A stretch of 64,000 nt of DNA from Calycina herbarum (lineage: Eukaryota; Ascomycota; Leotiomycetes; Helotiales; Pezizellaceae), in assembly GCA_001414485.1 (NCBI GenBank), contig LLEY01000024.1, positions 1 through 64,000 on the forward strand, written 5' to 3'. The notes beneath the pieces are model-generated. The model searched no databases, was not told where the DNA came from, and saw only the letters and a list, made by a program, of their open reading frames with translations. Made by a program: the position numbers and the translations under genes. Below are positions 23,832 to 36,545 of the stretch, one piece after another. Numbering within the stretch: position 1 is the first letter of the stretch; the number at the start of each line of letters is the position of its first letter.

Positions 23832-26408
23832 ATGAATACCGAACTTCCAGAGCCGGCTCTCTCTACTACATTTTCACGTACAGATGGGGGCAACGGAGCG
23901 TTTCACAATTTTTACAATGATTATTCACATATTAGCGATCCAGTGGGTATTCTCCAAGTTATTTTTCCCTCTTTCAGGTTGTTTTAGGAGGATTAAGACA
24001 CTATTTCCTCCCCAAACATCTCACTTCCTCCTCGCACAACCCCGTTTCTTCCTAGTTTCCTCAACCCTACTTCTAAAAAGAGCAATACTGACTCCGAGAT
24101 CATCCGTAGAACCTTCGTAGGAGGCTGGCTCTAGCAGAAATTGATAAGGCATGTAATCCCAAAACCCCTCCCTCCTTGAGGCCATATTCCCGAACAGAGG
24201 TTTGCTGACTTTTGCAGGTTCCTTTTGGTTGGTACCATGTACGAGCTGTCCTAGTCGCCGGAGTCGGCTTCTTTACAGACTCCTACAATATATTTGCCAT
24301 TAATCTTGTCACTGCCCTATTGGGAATGGTCTTTTGGCAAGGCGATCCGATACCTGAATCAAATCAAGGCGGGAATCATGGAATACTCCCTCAATCCGTC
24401 AATACAGCCCTGAAAGCAGCGACATCGGGAGGAGCAGTTGTTGGACAGTTGTTTTTCGGGTGGCTGGCAGATGTCGTCGGTCGAAGAAGAATGTATGGGG
24501 TCGAACTAGCCATTATCGTTTTTGCGACCTTTGCCCAATCTCTTGCAGCTCCCAGTCGTGCCGTGACGATGACTGGATTGATGATCTTCTGGAGAGCGGT
24601 AATGGGGATAGGGATTGGAGGAGATTATCCACTTTCAGCAGTGATCACATCAGAGTAGGTGGTTCTCGTTCGCTTCAGCAAGCTGCCCCTAATTCATGTA
24701 ATGGGGGACCGCCAAACTTCAACTTTTCCACACTTGGGAAAATTAGCTGACATTATATAGGTTTGCTCCAACGAGGTGGCGTGGTGCGATGATGGCAGCA
24801 GTATTCTCCATGCAGGGAACGGGGCAATTCGCAGCGGCACTGGTTGCTCTCATAACGACAGTTGCCTTTCGGGAATCGTTCGAGGGAACTACAAGCTCAT
24901 TTTCTAGCTGTCATGTTGATTGTCAGACTGCCGGGGACCGAGCATGGCGCATCATCGTTGGATTCGGTGCCGTGCCTGCACTTTTCGCATTATATTGGCG
25001 ACTGACAATTCCTGAGACGCCTCGATATACTTTCGATGTCGCACACGATATTGAGAAGGCTCATGCTGATATCAAGGCGTACATGAATAATGAAGCCGAG
25101 GGAAAAGTTGATCCGATCATACAACAAAAAACGAAACTAAGGCAAGGCAAAAACTTGGCGGCTCCTGATGCTTCTTGGCCGGATGCCTTCTCCTATTTTT
25201 CACAGTGGAAGAACTTCAAAGTTCTCTTTGGGACAACTACGTCTTGGTTTCTTTTGGATTTAGCCTTCTAGTAAGCTTCACCCTTTTTCCTGACGTGGGG
25301 GGTATACGCTGTTTCATTTTTGATGGCTATTGCCAGAAACTTTACTGCATTCAGAACTGACTCGATATGCAGTGGCCTTGGATTAAACAACTCTATCGTT
25401 CTCAACGCCATAGGATACTCCTCCGGCGACACGATTTATCATACACTTCTCAATAATGCCCTCGGCAATCTCATCCTTATCTGTGCTGGTTCGATACCTG
25501 GTTACTGGCTCTCTGTCTTAACAATCGACACCTTCGGTCGAAAGCCCATTCAAATCATGGGATTCGCAATTCTCACAGCCCTTTTCTGCATCATAGGATT
25601 CGCTTTCAAATCGCTAACCTCGGGTTCACTCCTCGCACTCTATGTTATCGCACAATTCTTTTTTAATTTCGGTCCAAACACGACGACTTTTATCATCCCA
25701 GGAGAGTGCTTTCCTACGCGATATCGGTCTACTGGACACGGTCTCTCAGCTGCGTGCGGAAAAGTCGGCGCCATCATAGCACAAGTGATGGCTCAACCCC
25801 TCCTAGCAAAAGGAGCCAAACCGAATTGCAGGGGCACTGCATGCCAGCCGTGGCTCAACCATCTCATGCAAATCTTTGCGCTTTTCATGTTCCTCGGCAC
25901 TTTGGTCTCTTTTCTCGTCCCTGAAACAAAAGGACGTACATTGGAAGAGCTTGCGGGCGAGAACGACGGTCGCATCCAAGAAATGGATCGCACGGGTGGA
26001 GGATTTGGAGGTTGGTGGGCTAGGAATAATCCTCTTACTGGAGGGAAACCTGCGGGTTTCAGCACTATGCGATCGCCGAGTTTGATTGCGAGAAGTCCCG
26101 GAATGAGGGGGAAGAAAGAGAGGGTTGGGATTATGACGAGTCCGGATTTACTTCCTAAACCAGAAGAGAAGAGAAAAAAGGGACAGAGACATGCTCCCTC
26201 GCCATCTTTTGAAAGTGGCCAGAATAGTGGTAGCGCGGGTAGTGAGGGGAGGGGATTTAGTAGGGAAGGGGATGATGTATTTACCAGTGTGGGAACTGGG
26301 GGAATGCCTCCCGGTTGGAGTGCTGGATGGGCTGTGCAAAGAAACCCGATGAGGGATGGGAGAGTGGAAAGTATTATGCTGCATGATGTTGGGAGTTTGT
26401 TGAAATGA
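23832..26408 (+). CDS. pho84: PHO84-type inorganic phosphate/H+ symporter with long C-terminal tail, 710 aa
   Basis: Five exons (23832-23942, 24110-24148, 24218-24654, 24761-25270, 25373-26408) join in frame to 710 residues. The protein follows the fungal PHO84 pattern: NLRRRLALAEIDK, then VPFGWYHVRAVLVAGVGFFT (first transmembrane segment), FFGWLADVVGRRRMYG (MFS loop motif), GIGIGGDYPLSAVI, FYGLGLNNSIVLNAIGY, GPNTTTFIIPGECFPTRYRS and the final VPETKGRTLEEL. It should be a plasma-membrane phosphate importer of the major facilitator family with 12 membrane segments. The second intron uses a GC donor (AAG|GCATGT ... TTTTGCAG), the only choice that keeps frame. The tail after VPETKGRTLEEL is about 150 residues and Ser/Gly/Arg-rich, longer than usual for the family. 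Confidence 0.92.
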
Positions 26409-26928
26409 CATACTTAGATTCTTGGTTTGCGGGTTTGAAGTTGCATGGAAAGGGAGTATGATACCCGTATTTGTATATATCTTGACTGGGGGGAGTTTAA
26501 ATATCTATATGTAAAACTAAATGGCTCTTTACAACGGCGTCAATCCCCGCCACAAATGATCAATCTCCTACACAACTCTCTCTAATGCCAGCGTTTTTAT
26601 TATTATTTGAATGATGTTTAGGAATTAATCCGGGGTCAACAAGGTTATAGATTAGCTGGGTTTCAGTAAAGGTAAAACGCCCAATTATTGCTCTCCAGCA
26701 CTCTTCTTTCTTACTAATGCGACTAAATCAGTCAGTTGCGGTTATTAATAAAGAACCTCTAGGAGAACTAGGTACTCTCTTTTCCCATTCTTCTAAACAT
26801 TCTCGCATAATTCTTTTCGTACTGTACAATTCTTGGTCAAGTAGGTGACGGAGACAACTTACAAGTCGGAGAGAACCACCCAGTTTACCATATTTGGGTA
26901 TGAATATGAAAAAGAATGAAAATGATAG
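26409..26928. other. Intergenic, transporter 3' region
   Basis: About 520 bp, AT-rich, with no gene or repeat recognised. Confidence 0.45.
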
Positions 26929-28992
26929 TTAATACAGTCTAAAAGTCTCTTCCTTCAACTCTTTCATCTTCGCCAACTCTCCATTCATGATGCTATGCAA
27001 GTAACAGTCGCCTATCAGCTCATAATTACCTTTAACAATAGCATTTTTAGCCTCTGCTCGCGTTACAAATGGTAACTTGTGCCATAAGTGTGATAATGCT
27101 CCTCCTGAAACAACTTCGTTGACGTTTGGGCGTAGGACAAATGGTGTTCTTGCACCGTTGAAACATATAAGGTCTCCTGGTTTGGTTTCGAAAGGCACCA
27201 GCCAAGTCTCTTACCAGTTGTAGAACATAATCTTTCTAACATGACTCCTGCCCATCTGGCATGCATATCAGCCCTCATTCACATTGTGTTCTCAGCGCGC
27301 GCGTTTTACGATCTCTACGAAGAGGACTTCTGTATGGGCTGTCTCTATACTCGCTTAGGATTCTTCGGGCTGCAAGTATATAACTCGTTCCCGCTAGGGA
27401 AACTACGCCCCTCTTCCCATCTTTGAAATCTGAAAGAAACTCCATATATTTCTTTAATTCGGCGCCAAAATTGGGCGGCGGGTCCTGATTTCGTATCATC
27501 GTTCTCCAAAACCCCTTGAATCGCTCATTCCAAATGTTACTCGTTTTGCCAAACGCGATGTGTTTGCAATTCTTCATCCATAATATATTTGTGAAATCGG
27601 CGGCTAAGTTGGAAGCCGATTGCTTGTGTGGGCCAATTCGAGATATTGCATCTGCGGATTCTTGTCTCACTCTGAGAAGGTTTGAAGGTGCTTTCTCTTG
27701 AAATGCTTTGTCTTCAGTCCATCTGCAAGACAATTCCTAGAATTTGGGACTCAGACACCTAAATTCGACTGATGGATATTTCCTCAATTGTGTCTATCGG
27801 TGCGCTAGGCCGCCAAGAAACCCAAGGGGTAGAGCTTGTTGCGGCATTGTACTCCGTTTCTGGTCTGTTCTCGGGTGGTGGCTTGTTGCCATCATTGCTC
27901 CAGGCTAGTACCCAGCAAGGAAGTTTCAAGCTTTCATTGCAAGTATTTCCGGTATATGACAAAACCCGGAGACCATCCTTTTTCAGAAGGCACCTTCTTG
28001 CAAACCTGATGAAAACCGCCTCGGTAGGCACAATTAATCAGGAGCAACCTCCCAATCTGTCTGATTGTAATACCCAGGTAGCAACAGCACGAAAATGCGA
28101 AGATTTTGTCCCGGATGTCGGTTGCCTTCCTTGTGTGGCCTTGATACACGAGATCGAGCAGCCTACTCTTATCATGCCCCAAACTAGAACCAAAAATACC
28201 CATATCCAAGACGTTATACATGGAATATCCATAATTTCGGTCTACGTGGCTAATAATGACCTGCGATGCCGTCGTTTGCCAGCTCATCTCTATAATAGAG
28301 ACGGAGAAGTGGAGAAATGTATTGAATCTTGTCCAGAAACCATTAAAACCTCTGAAGTCTTTGTATATTCCTCGAACATCTACACCCGCTGAAACCATTT
28401 ATGCCCCAAAAGAGCAAATATAGAGGCCCAATCAAAAGCTCGATTCTCAGAAAGCTGCTTTTTGTTGAAATCAAATATACCCGGGAGTCTGACTCCTATT
28501 TTAATGCGTGCGAAAAGGTCCTCTTTCTAGTCCAAATATAACCGTAGCCCCTCATACGGTTATATTTGAGTCTATCCCGGCGACCTTAAATGAGTTCTCT
28601 GTCCTTGCAGATGGCAATCCTAACCAAACTATGACATGCTGTGCACGCGAACAAATTTCCCCCATCAATTGCACTTGTTTGCTTTTCTCTTCATTGTCCT
28701 TCTGATTGATACATAATGCATCAGCCTAGATAACACGCTCACGATCTGGGCAACGTAGATGTTGAAGTGCTTGATGCAGATTCTCTCCTACATGAACTTT
28801 CTTTCCCGAACAAAATACATCCCCACCGCTGATATTCGGATTGCCCCAAACGTAAGATAACGCTTCGAATTTCGGAGCATCAGATAAGGAGTATTGTGTC
28901 AAATGGCATTGAACTGGATCGCTTCTTTGACCGGGTTTGAGTGCAAGAAGGCAAAGTTCATCCGCTTCATTGAGGAATTGATACATCGGCAA
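26929..28992 (-). pseudogene. Broken HET-domain (heterokaryon incompatibility) gene
   Basis: Minus-strand fragments in several frames follow the order of a HET protein. The first (28992-28726) carries the HET signature FEALSYVWGNP and ends at a TAG (28726-28728) exactly where the family has the tryptophan of WADALCINQ; the frame continues ADALCINQKDNEEKSKQVQL. Further fragments hold LVYQGHTRKATDIRDKIFAF (28.4-27.9 kb), RFARRCLLKKDGLRVLSYTG (28.03-27.76 kb) and the C-terminal GDLICFNGARTPFVLRP with YELIGDCYLH (27.2-26.93 kb). At least four frame breaks separate them. A possible upstream piece reaches 29126 (start METPILAPQV). Intact relatives act in non-self recognition and cell death after hyphal fusion; this copy cannot encode a full protein. 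The stop arises from CCA to CTA on the plus strand, a CpA to TpA change as made by RIP. Confidence 0.85.
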
Positions 28993-29126
28993 AAAACAAT
29001 CCTTGTTTCACTCTTTCCGCCTGCTCCCGAATGATCTGTAAAGTTTGTGAAGCCCATAGGCTCCCATGGAGAGTACCAGTAAACCTCGTCAAAAGTCACC
29101 TGTGGAGCGAGTATTGGCGTTTCCAT

Positions 29127-30036
29127 CTTCCTTCTTTCTGTTTTTGAATTGCTTCTCTGGAAGCGTCGTCTTGGTTTGAATTTGTTGCCGAGTTGTTCGC
29201 AAGGTACGCTGTTGTATTGGCAGAAGGCTGCGGAACGAGGACATGCGTGGTTTTACCCATAATTGGATCTGAAAGGGCAGAGGAGCAGTAAAACTTTAGA
29301 ACTTGAAATGTAGAGCACGCATTCTCGCAGATCATTGGGAAATCGCTCAATAGGAACTCAAATTTGAAAAAGGAAAGCTTTTCTCAAAACGACTGTGAGA
29401 GAAGGTTTATGTAGAAGCTGGACAGCCATCAATGCACAATATGGAGGATTTAGGAGATTATTAGCGACTAAGGTTATTTCTGACCTATCATCAGTTCAGC
29501 CCGTTATTGATAATACTGCAACAGCCACCACGGTAACCTCTATGCAGAGGCTTACTCTTTATCGAGGATTGACTGGCTTAGGCGAGATCATGCTGGAATG
29601 GTGAAATGATGTCTCGCGAAGGGTGTAAGATATTCAATCTTCTTCTTGGTGTATAAACATGAGATTTCACTAGTCGTTTCAAAGGTTATACCTAACTGAC
29701 TCTCCATGAACCTCAGAAACATTGTATATCACGTGACAACAAACTGCGACTATTTGGACTGTTCTGTGAGTGAATTGATTTGAGTTTCCGAAAATTGAAT
29801 CTTTAGTATATTCCCAGGTGAAACAAGAAATTATTTTCATCAATTCAGAATATTGCCGACTGAGTCACGACCGACGCCACCGCCTTTTTTTTGCCAAGAC
29901 CCCGCTCTCAAATACAATATCAGCCTCAACCACTTTTTGAGTATCGACTTGTAGCCTCACTATTGTACCCAAAACTGAAAGCTTTGACCACTGAGAATAC
30001 TGCCCGTATCTGAGCCCTCGGTGCACAAGACACATT
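29127..30036. other. Intergenic, helicase promoter
   Basis: About 900 bp between the HET relic and the helicase start codon. Short open frames on both strands show no domain. The last few hundred bases should hold the helicase promoter and leader. Confidence 0.45.
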
Positions 30037-33000
30037 ATGTCGTCCTCATCAGCGGCACGAGTAGAGGCACAATGGAAAGCCCAGCTCGCAGATATGCGCG
30101 CCGCTCTTGCCGAAATCAAACTCCCTCCAGCAAATGCTGACGTCCTTTACGAGTCCGATGTTACATTTGAAGAAGACGATGAATTTATCCCGGGTAATAG
30201 TGGTGACGATGTATGGGACTTCATCAGCGATGACGATGAAGAAGATTTCTACAGCAGCGACAATGCAAACGAAGAAACCCCTCCGAGTGCGTCCTCTGGC
30301 TACGGGCCTCAGTGGCTCAAAAGCAAATGTCTCATGTTTGCATCTCGAAAACAAGGACTTCGCGGAGAAGACCTACAAGAACAGATCATGGCCCTTCTAG
30401 CATCCGATAGCGTGGAAGAGGAACTCCAATCCACTCTAACGGATATCGTTGGTTTCGATGACTTGGATTTCGTGATCGATCTCATTTCTCATCGCAAAGA
30501 AATCACTGCGCCTTCGCCATTTGCGGTGGCTCAAGATGATAGTATCTTTGGAAAATTGCAGACGAAGAGACAGAGGGAGGAGGCGTTGAGGCAAAGAGAC
30601 TATGAGCACAAAAATGCTACTCTGGGTCCAAGTTTGGATCGAGATGGACCTCAATATCCCCATGTTTATAAATCTGTGAATACTGGAAACCTGCTGGATA
30701 ACAGAGGAAGAAAGTATGGCTTACCCGTGGGGAGTGAGAGAAAGGAACACGCTGTATGTATATTTCCTTTCGAAAGTCTTCAACTGATACTAACTACATC
30801 CAGAGATATGAAGAGTACAGCATTCCAGCTGCAAAAGTTGGAACACTTGGTGTTGGTCGAAAGCTTGTCAATATCTCTGAGATGGATGGGCTTTGTCGGC
30901 GGACATTCAAGGGTTACAAAACTCTCAATCGTATGCAAAGTCTGGTATATCCAGTCGCCTATCAAACGAGCGAAAATATGCTCATTTGTGCTCCCACTGG
31001 TGCTGTAAGTTTGATGCTCCACTTCGGAAACAATTTCTAATAATGGCAGGGTAAAACCGATGCTGCAATGCTCACTGTTCTTCACGCTATTGGCCAGAAT
31101 ATTTCTCCAAATCCGGCAGAGGAGCCTGAAGCTTCCGATTTTGTTGTTAATATCGAGGACTTCAAGATTGTCTACATTGCTCCAATGAAGGCTCTCGCTG
31201 CTGAAATTACTCAAAAGCTCGGGAGTCGTCTTTCATGGCTTGGCATACAAGTTCGAGAACTTACTGGCGATATGCATTTAACCAAGAAGGAAATCGTCCA
31301 AACCCAAATTATCGTCACAACACCTGAAAAATGGGATGTCGTCACTCGAAAAGGAACAGGAGATACAGAGCTTGTCCAAAAGGTCCGCTTACTTATCATC
31401 GATGAAGTTCACATGCTTCACGATGACCGTGGATCAGTTCTCGAATCTCTCGTTGCACGAACGGAACGTCAAGTCGAGAGCACGCAATCACTCATTCGAA
31501 TTGTTGGTTTATCTGCTACGCTTCCTAATTATATCGATGTTGCCGATTTTCTCAAAGTCAACCGACATGCTGGTTTATTTTACTTCGATGCCAGTTTCAG
31601 ACCAGTTCCTTTGGAACAGCATTTCATTGGAGTCAAAGGCAAAGCAGGAACCAGAACCTCCCGAGACAACATTGACACCACTGCATTTGAAAAGGTCAGA
31701 GAGATGCTAGAACAAGGCCACCAAATCATGGTTTTTGTCCATTCAAGAAAAGATACGCAAAACACAGCAAAGATGCTGTACGAGAAAGCTATTGATCAGG
31801 TCTGTGTTGATCTATTTGATCCCACCGGTCATCCCTTGTACGATTCAGCTGTGTCGGACCTGAAGAGCTCAAAGGGACGAGAACTACGAGAATTACTGCC
31901 AAAAGGCATGGGTATTCATCATGCTGGCATGGCTCGCTCGGATCGAAATTTGATGGAAAAGCTCTTTGGAAATGGTGTTCTGAAAATCCTCTGCTGTACC
32001 GCAACATTAGCTTGGGGTGTCAATTTGCCAGCTGCAGCTGTCATTATCAAAGGGACTCAGGTTTATAGTGCCCAGGAAGGTAAATTTATCGATCTTGGAA
32101 TCCTGGATGTCCTTCAAATCTTTGGTCGTGCTGGTCGACCTCAGTTCGAAGATACTGGTATTGGAATGATCTGTACTACTCAAGACAAAGTCCAGCATTA
32201 TCTCACGGCCGTCACCGCTCAAGTACCGATCGAATCGAAATTCTCCAAGCATCTCGTTGACAATTTGAATGCCGAAATTGGTCTCGGAACCGTCACGTCT
32301 GTCCCAGAAGCGGTGACATGGTTGGGATATTCATTTCTATTCGTTCGTATGCAGCGAAATCCCTTGACATATGGAATTGATTGGGCGGAACAACGCGATG
32401 ATCCGCAACTTGTCCAACGCCGAAGATTGTTGATTATTCAAGCGGCGAGAACTCTTCAACAGAACCAAATGATCATTTTCAATGAGACTACTGAAGAGCT
32501 CCGAAGCAAAGACGTTGGTAGAATTGCGAGCCAGTATTACATCCTCCACACCAGTATTGCGATCTTCAACACCATGATGAGTCCACAAGCAACGGAAGCA
32601 GATGTTTTGAGGATGCTTGCAATGAGTGGGGAATTTGACAACGTTCAGTCTCGAGATAATGAATCAAAGGAGCTCACCAAATTGAAAGATGAGCAATCGC
32701 CATGCGACGTCGAAGGGGGAAGCGACTTACCACAAGTAAAGACAAATATTCTCCTCCAGTCCTACATTTCTCGAGCTCATATTGAGGATTTTGCACTGTC
32801 CAACGATTGCAACTACATTGCACAACAGTCGGCTAGGATATGCAGAGCACTTTTTATGATTGCATTGAACCGACGATGGGGACACCAATGTCTTGTCTTG
32901 CTCACGATGTGTAAGTCTATTGAGAAGAGACTGTGGGCATTCCAGCATCCTCTGGTACAATTCGAGCTTCCAAAACCAGTCATTAATCAGCTGGAATCGA

Positions 33001-36000
33001 GAGATGGGGTATCAATTGAAACATTGAGAGATATGGAATCTGCGGAAATTGGCTCCTTGGTTCACAACTTTGCAGCCGGAAAGACTATCTCGAAGATTTT
33101 GGACAACTTCCCTACTATCAGTATAGAGTCTGAGATTGCCCCCTTGAACCGAGACGTTCTTAGAATCAAGTTATATTTGACACCGGACTTTCGTTGGAAT
33201 GATCGTCACCACGGTACATCTGAGAGTTATTGGATTTGGGTCGAAAACTCCGAGACCTCTGAAATTTATCATCATGAGTTTTTCATTCTCAATCGAAGAA
33301 AATTATATGACGACCATGAGCTCAATTTTACAATTCCTCTATCGGATCCTCTTCCAACACAGATCTACGTCAGAGCTGTCTCCGATCGTTGGCTTGGTGC
33401 TGAAACAGTACATGCTATCTCATTCCAGCACCTCATCAGGCCAGACACTGAGAGTGTGTATACCGATCTTTTGAACTTGCAACCTCTGCCAGTTAGTGCA
33501 CTCAAGAACCCCGGACTAGAAGAAATATATGGCAAGAGATTCCAGTATTTCAATCCTATGCAAACTCAACTTTTCCACTGTCTTTACCATTCGCCTGCAA
33601 ATGTTTTCCTCGGTTCTCCAACCGGATCGGGAAAGACAATTGCTTGCGAATTGGCAATGTGGTGGGCATTCAGAGAGAAGCCAGGATCAAAAGTGGTTTA
33701 TATCGCACCAATGAAGGCATTGGTTCGAGAGCGTGTCAAGGATTGGAGCGCACGAATCACTCGACAGATGGGGCTGAAGTTGGTAGAGTTGACTGGTGAT
33801 AATACACCTGATAGTCGTACTATTCGGGATGCGGATATCATCGTCACTACACCCGAGAAATGGGATGGTATCTCTCGAGGCTGGCAATCAAGAGGCTATG
33901 TGAAGCAAGTCAGTTTGGTGATCATTGATGAGATCCACCTTCTTGGTGGAGACCGAGGACCAATTCTCGAGATCATTGTTTCTCGTATGAATTATATCGC
34001 TGCACAATCGAAGAACTCCGTCCGTCTTATGGGTATGTCAACTGCTTGTGCAAATGCTATGGACCTGGGGAACTGGCTTGGAGTCAAGGAGGGATTCTTC
34101 AATTTCCGACACAGCGTCCGTCCTGTTCCTTTGGAGACTTTCATTGATGGATTTCCGGAAGTCCGAGGGTTCTGCCCTCTGATGCAGTCCATGAACAGAC
34201 CTACATTCTTGGCCATCAAAACTCACAGCCCTGATAAGCCAGTAATTGTTTTTGTGGCGTCTCGTCGACAAACCCGATTGACAGCCAAGGATTTGATCAA
34301 TTTTTGTGGTATGGAAGATAATCCACGACGTTTCGTCAAGATGTCCGAGGAAGACTTGCAGCTGAACCTTTCTCGAGTCAAGGATGATGCCTTGAAGGAA
34401 GCATTGAGTTTTGGTATTGGTCTTCATCATGCAGGTCTCGTCGAATCCGATCGTTCATTATCAGAAGAATTATTCGCAAACAACAAGATCCAGATCCTTG
34501 TTGCTACAAGTACGCTCGCTTGGGGTGTCAATTTGCCAGCCCACCTGGTTGTTGTCAAGGGAACACAATACTTCGATGCCAAAATTGAAGGATATAAAGA
34601 CATGGATCTTACGGATGTTCTTCAAATGCTTGGTCGTGCGGGCCGTCCACAGTTCGACACTTCAGGTATTGCTAGGATTTTCACTCAAGATTCCAAAAAG
34701 GCTTTCTACAAGCACTTCCTCCATACTGGTTTCCCAGTCGAATCTTCATTACACAATGTCCTCGACAACCATCTTGGTGCAGAAGTGTCAGCTGAGACAA
34801 TTACGACGAAACAAGATGCACTTGACTATTTGACTTGGACATTCTTCTTCCGGCGTCTCCACAAGAACCCATCGTACTATGGGCTCGAAATATCTGCCGA
34901 AGAGCACAATACTATTGCCGCTCAACAAATGGCAAACGAATACATGATCGAAATGGTTGACAAGTCCCTTGGCGAACTCGCAGAATCTCAATGTCTATTA
35001 ATTGAGCCAAACGGGAACGTCGACTCCACCGCAATGGGCAAGATTATGAGTTATTATTACCTCTCTCACAAGACCATTCGCCATTTGGTTAAACACGCCG
35101 TCCGCGATGCCACATTTGCAGATGTTCTCTTCTGGATGTCCAGCGCCATAGAATACGATGAGCTCCCAGTGCGCCATAATGAAGACCTCATCAACGCGGA
35201 ACTCTCAAAGAATCTCCCCATCCCAGCATCTTCCTTCGATGGTCTCCCCATGTGGGATCCTCATGTGAAAGCTTTCTTGCTTCTCCAAGCACACATGTCA
35301 CGCATCGATCTCCCCATCACAGATTACGTTGGTGATCAAACAAGTGTTCTTGATCAAGCTATCCGTATCATCCAAGCCAGCATCGATGTCCTCACCGAGT
35401 TGGGATATCTCTCAAGTTGTATGCAAATGATCACACTCCTTCAATGCATCAAAAGTGCTCGTTGGCCTACGGATTATCCCTTGTCTATCCTCCCTGGTAT
35501 CTCTACCACTCCTTCAAATCTCGAAAAGTTGCCCAAATCTCTACAGCTTTTTGCAGCGCAAACAGAGTCCGAATATCAATCTTCCATTCGTCTTCTTGGA
35601 GTCTCTGCTGGTCAGGTACCGAGGTTCAATAAAGTAGCAACCCAACTTCCGCTCTTGAAAATTGGTGTCAAAGATGTCAAGGCAACGGAACTTACAGTCG
35701 TGATTGATCGAGTCAATCCACTTACGGATAAGGATGGGAAGATGTATGCACCCCGTTTCCCTAAATCTCAAACGGAAGGATACTTTGTTATCCTTTGCGA
35801 AGAGAACAAAGATGAGATTGTAGCTATTAAGAGAGTTGGTTGGCATAGTGCTAGTGGTGCTGGTGCTGGAATGAGAGTGAAGAAGGGACCTAGTTCGAGA
35901 GCTACGTTGAAGATTCCTGAACAGGAGAAGTTTGGGGGAGCGGAGGAGGGCAAGATGAGGAAGCTGGATGTTTTGGTTGTTAGTGATGGATATCTTGGGG

Positions 36001-36116
36001 GTCTGTGGAAGGTGCAGGGTGGCGTGGAAATTCCGGTTGCTGTGATGGTTATGGAAGGGCTTGATGCTGGTAAGGGGAAGGGCAAGGATATTGGAGAGAA
36101 GGCTGGAGGGAGCTAG
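30037..36116 (+). CDS. slh1: Ski2-like tandem-cassette RNA helicase of the Slh1/ASCC3 type, 1994 aa
   Basis: Three exons (30037-30753, 30804-31004, 31050-36116) give 1994 residues, matching yeast Slh1 in length. An acidic N-terminal region (about residues 40-90) is followed by the conserved [16 protein letters not shown] and [16 protein letters not shown] lead-in. Cassette 1 has Walker A APTGAGKT (about 302-309), DEVH (424-427), SATLPNY, winged-helix and Sec63-like regions. Cassette 2 has GSPTGSGKT (1161-1169), DEIH (1266-1269), MSTACAN in place of the usual SAT motif III, and a second Sec63 unit. Family members use ATP to pull mRNA and split collided ribosomes (RQT complex in yeast, ASC-1 complex in animals). 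The lead-in and [10 protein letters not shown] sequence separate it from the spliceosomal Brr2. Likely cytosolic and ribosome-associated. Confidence 0.95.
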
Positions 36117-36380
36117 ATAGGTGTCAATGATTGGAAGCTTGCGGTGTGTTGGTAAGATTCGTGGAACACAAATAAACTGAGACAAGATTTTATTCTTAGA
36201 ACGGGACTCTTCATCAGAAGCTCGCCTGATAGCTAAGCCGGCATACTAGGCAGCGGAAAATTCCATGTTTACCTCCATCTTACATCACCATACTTGGGAA
36301 TAACCGAAACAGGAGGGACAAGATTCGAAGAGTAAATTAGTGATGAGTGATTGAGAGACTTACGGAGGCGCAGGTGGAAA

Positions 36381-36545
36381 GTGGGCTGTGAATACTTCAT
36401 GTTCGTACCTGCCTGCCTCCTAGCTTTCTAGGGCAAATTCAAGTAGATTATTCTAAACACTTAGAACAATCAACTTCCGGGTTAATACTTAAGATTATTC
36501 TGGAAGGTTAGAAAAACGAGAGATGGCTTTTATGCACCTTTTAAA
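36381..36545 (+). mobile_element. Short inverted-repeat element, family 1, copy C
   Basis: The left end GGGCTGTGAATACTTCAT followed by GTTCGTACCTGCCTGCC matches the termini of copies A and B. The interior has CTAGGGCAAATTCAAG and CTTAGAACAATCAA in the same order. The right end is eroded and its limit is approximate. The element is about 265 bp downstream of the helicase stop codon, in the same orientation as copy A. Confidence 0.5.

Noticed and set aside
27772..28392. 206-codon plus-strand open frame
   Set aside because: It is antisense to clear HET-protein fragments and has no recognisable content.
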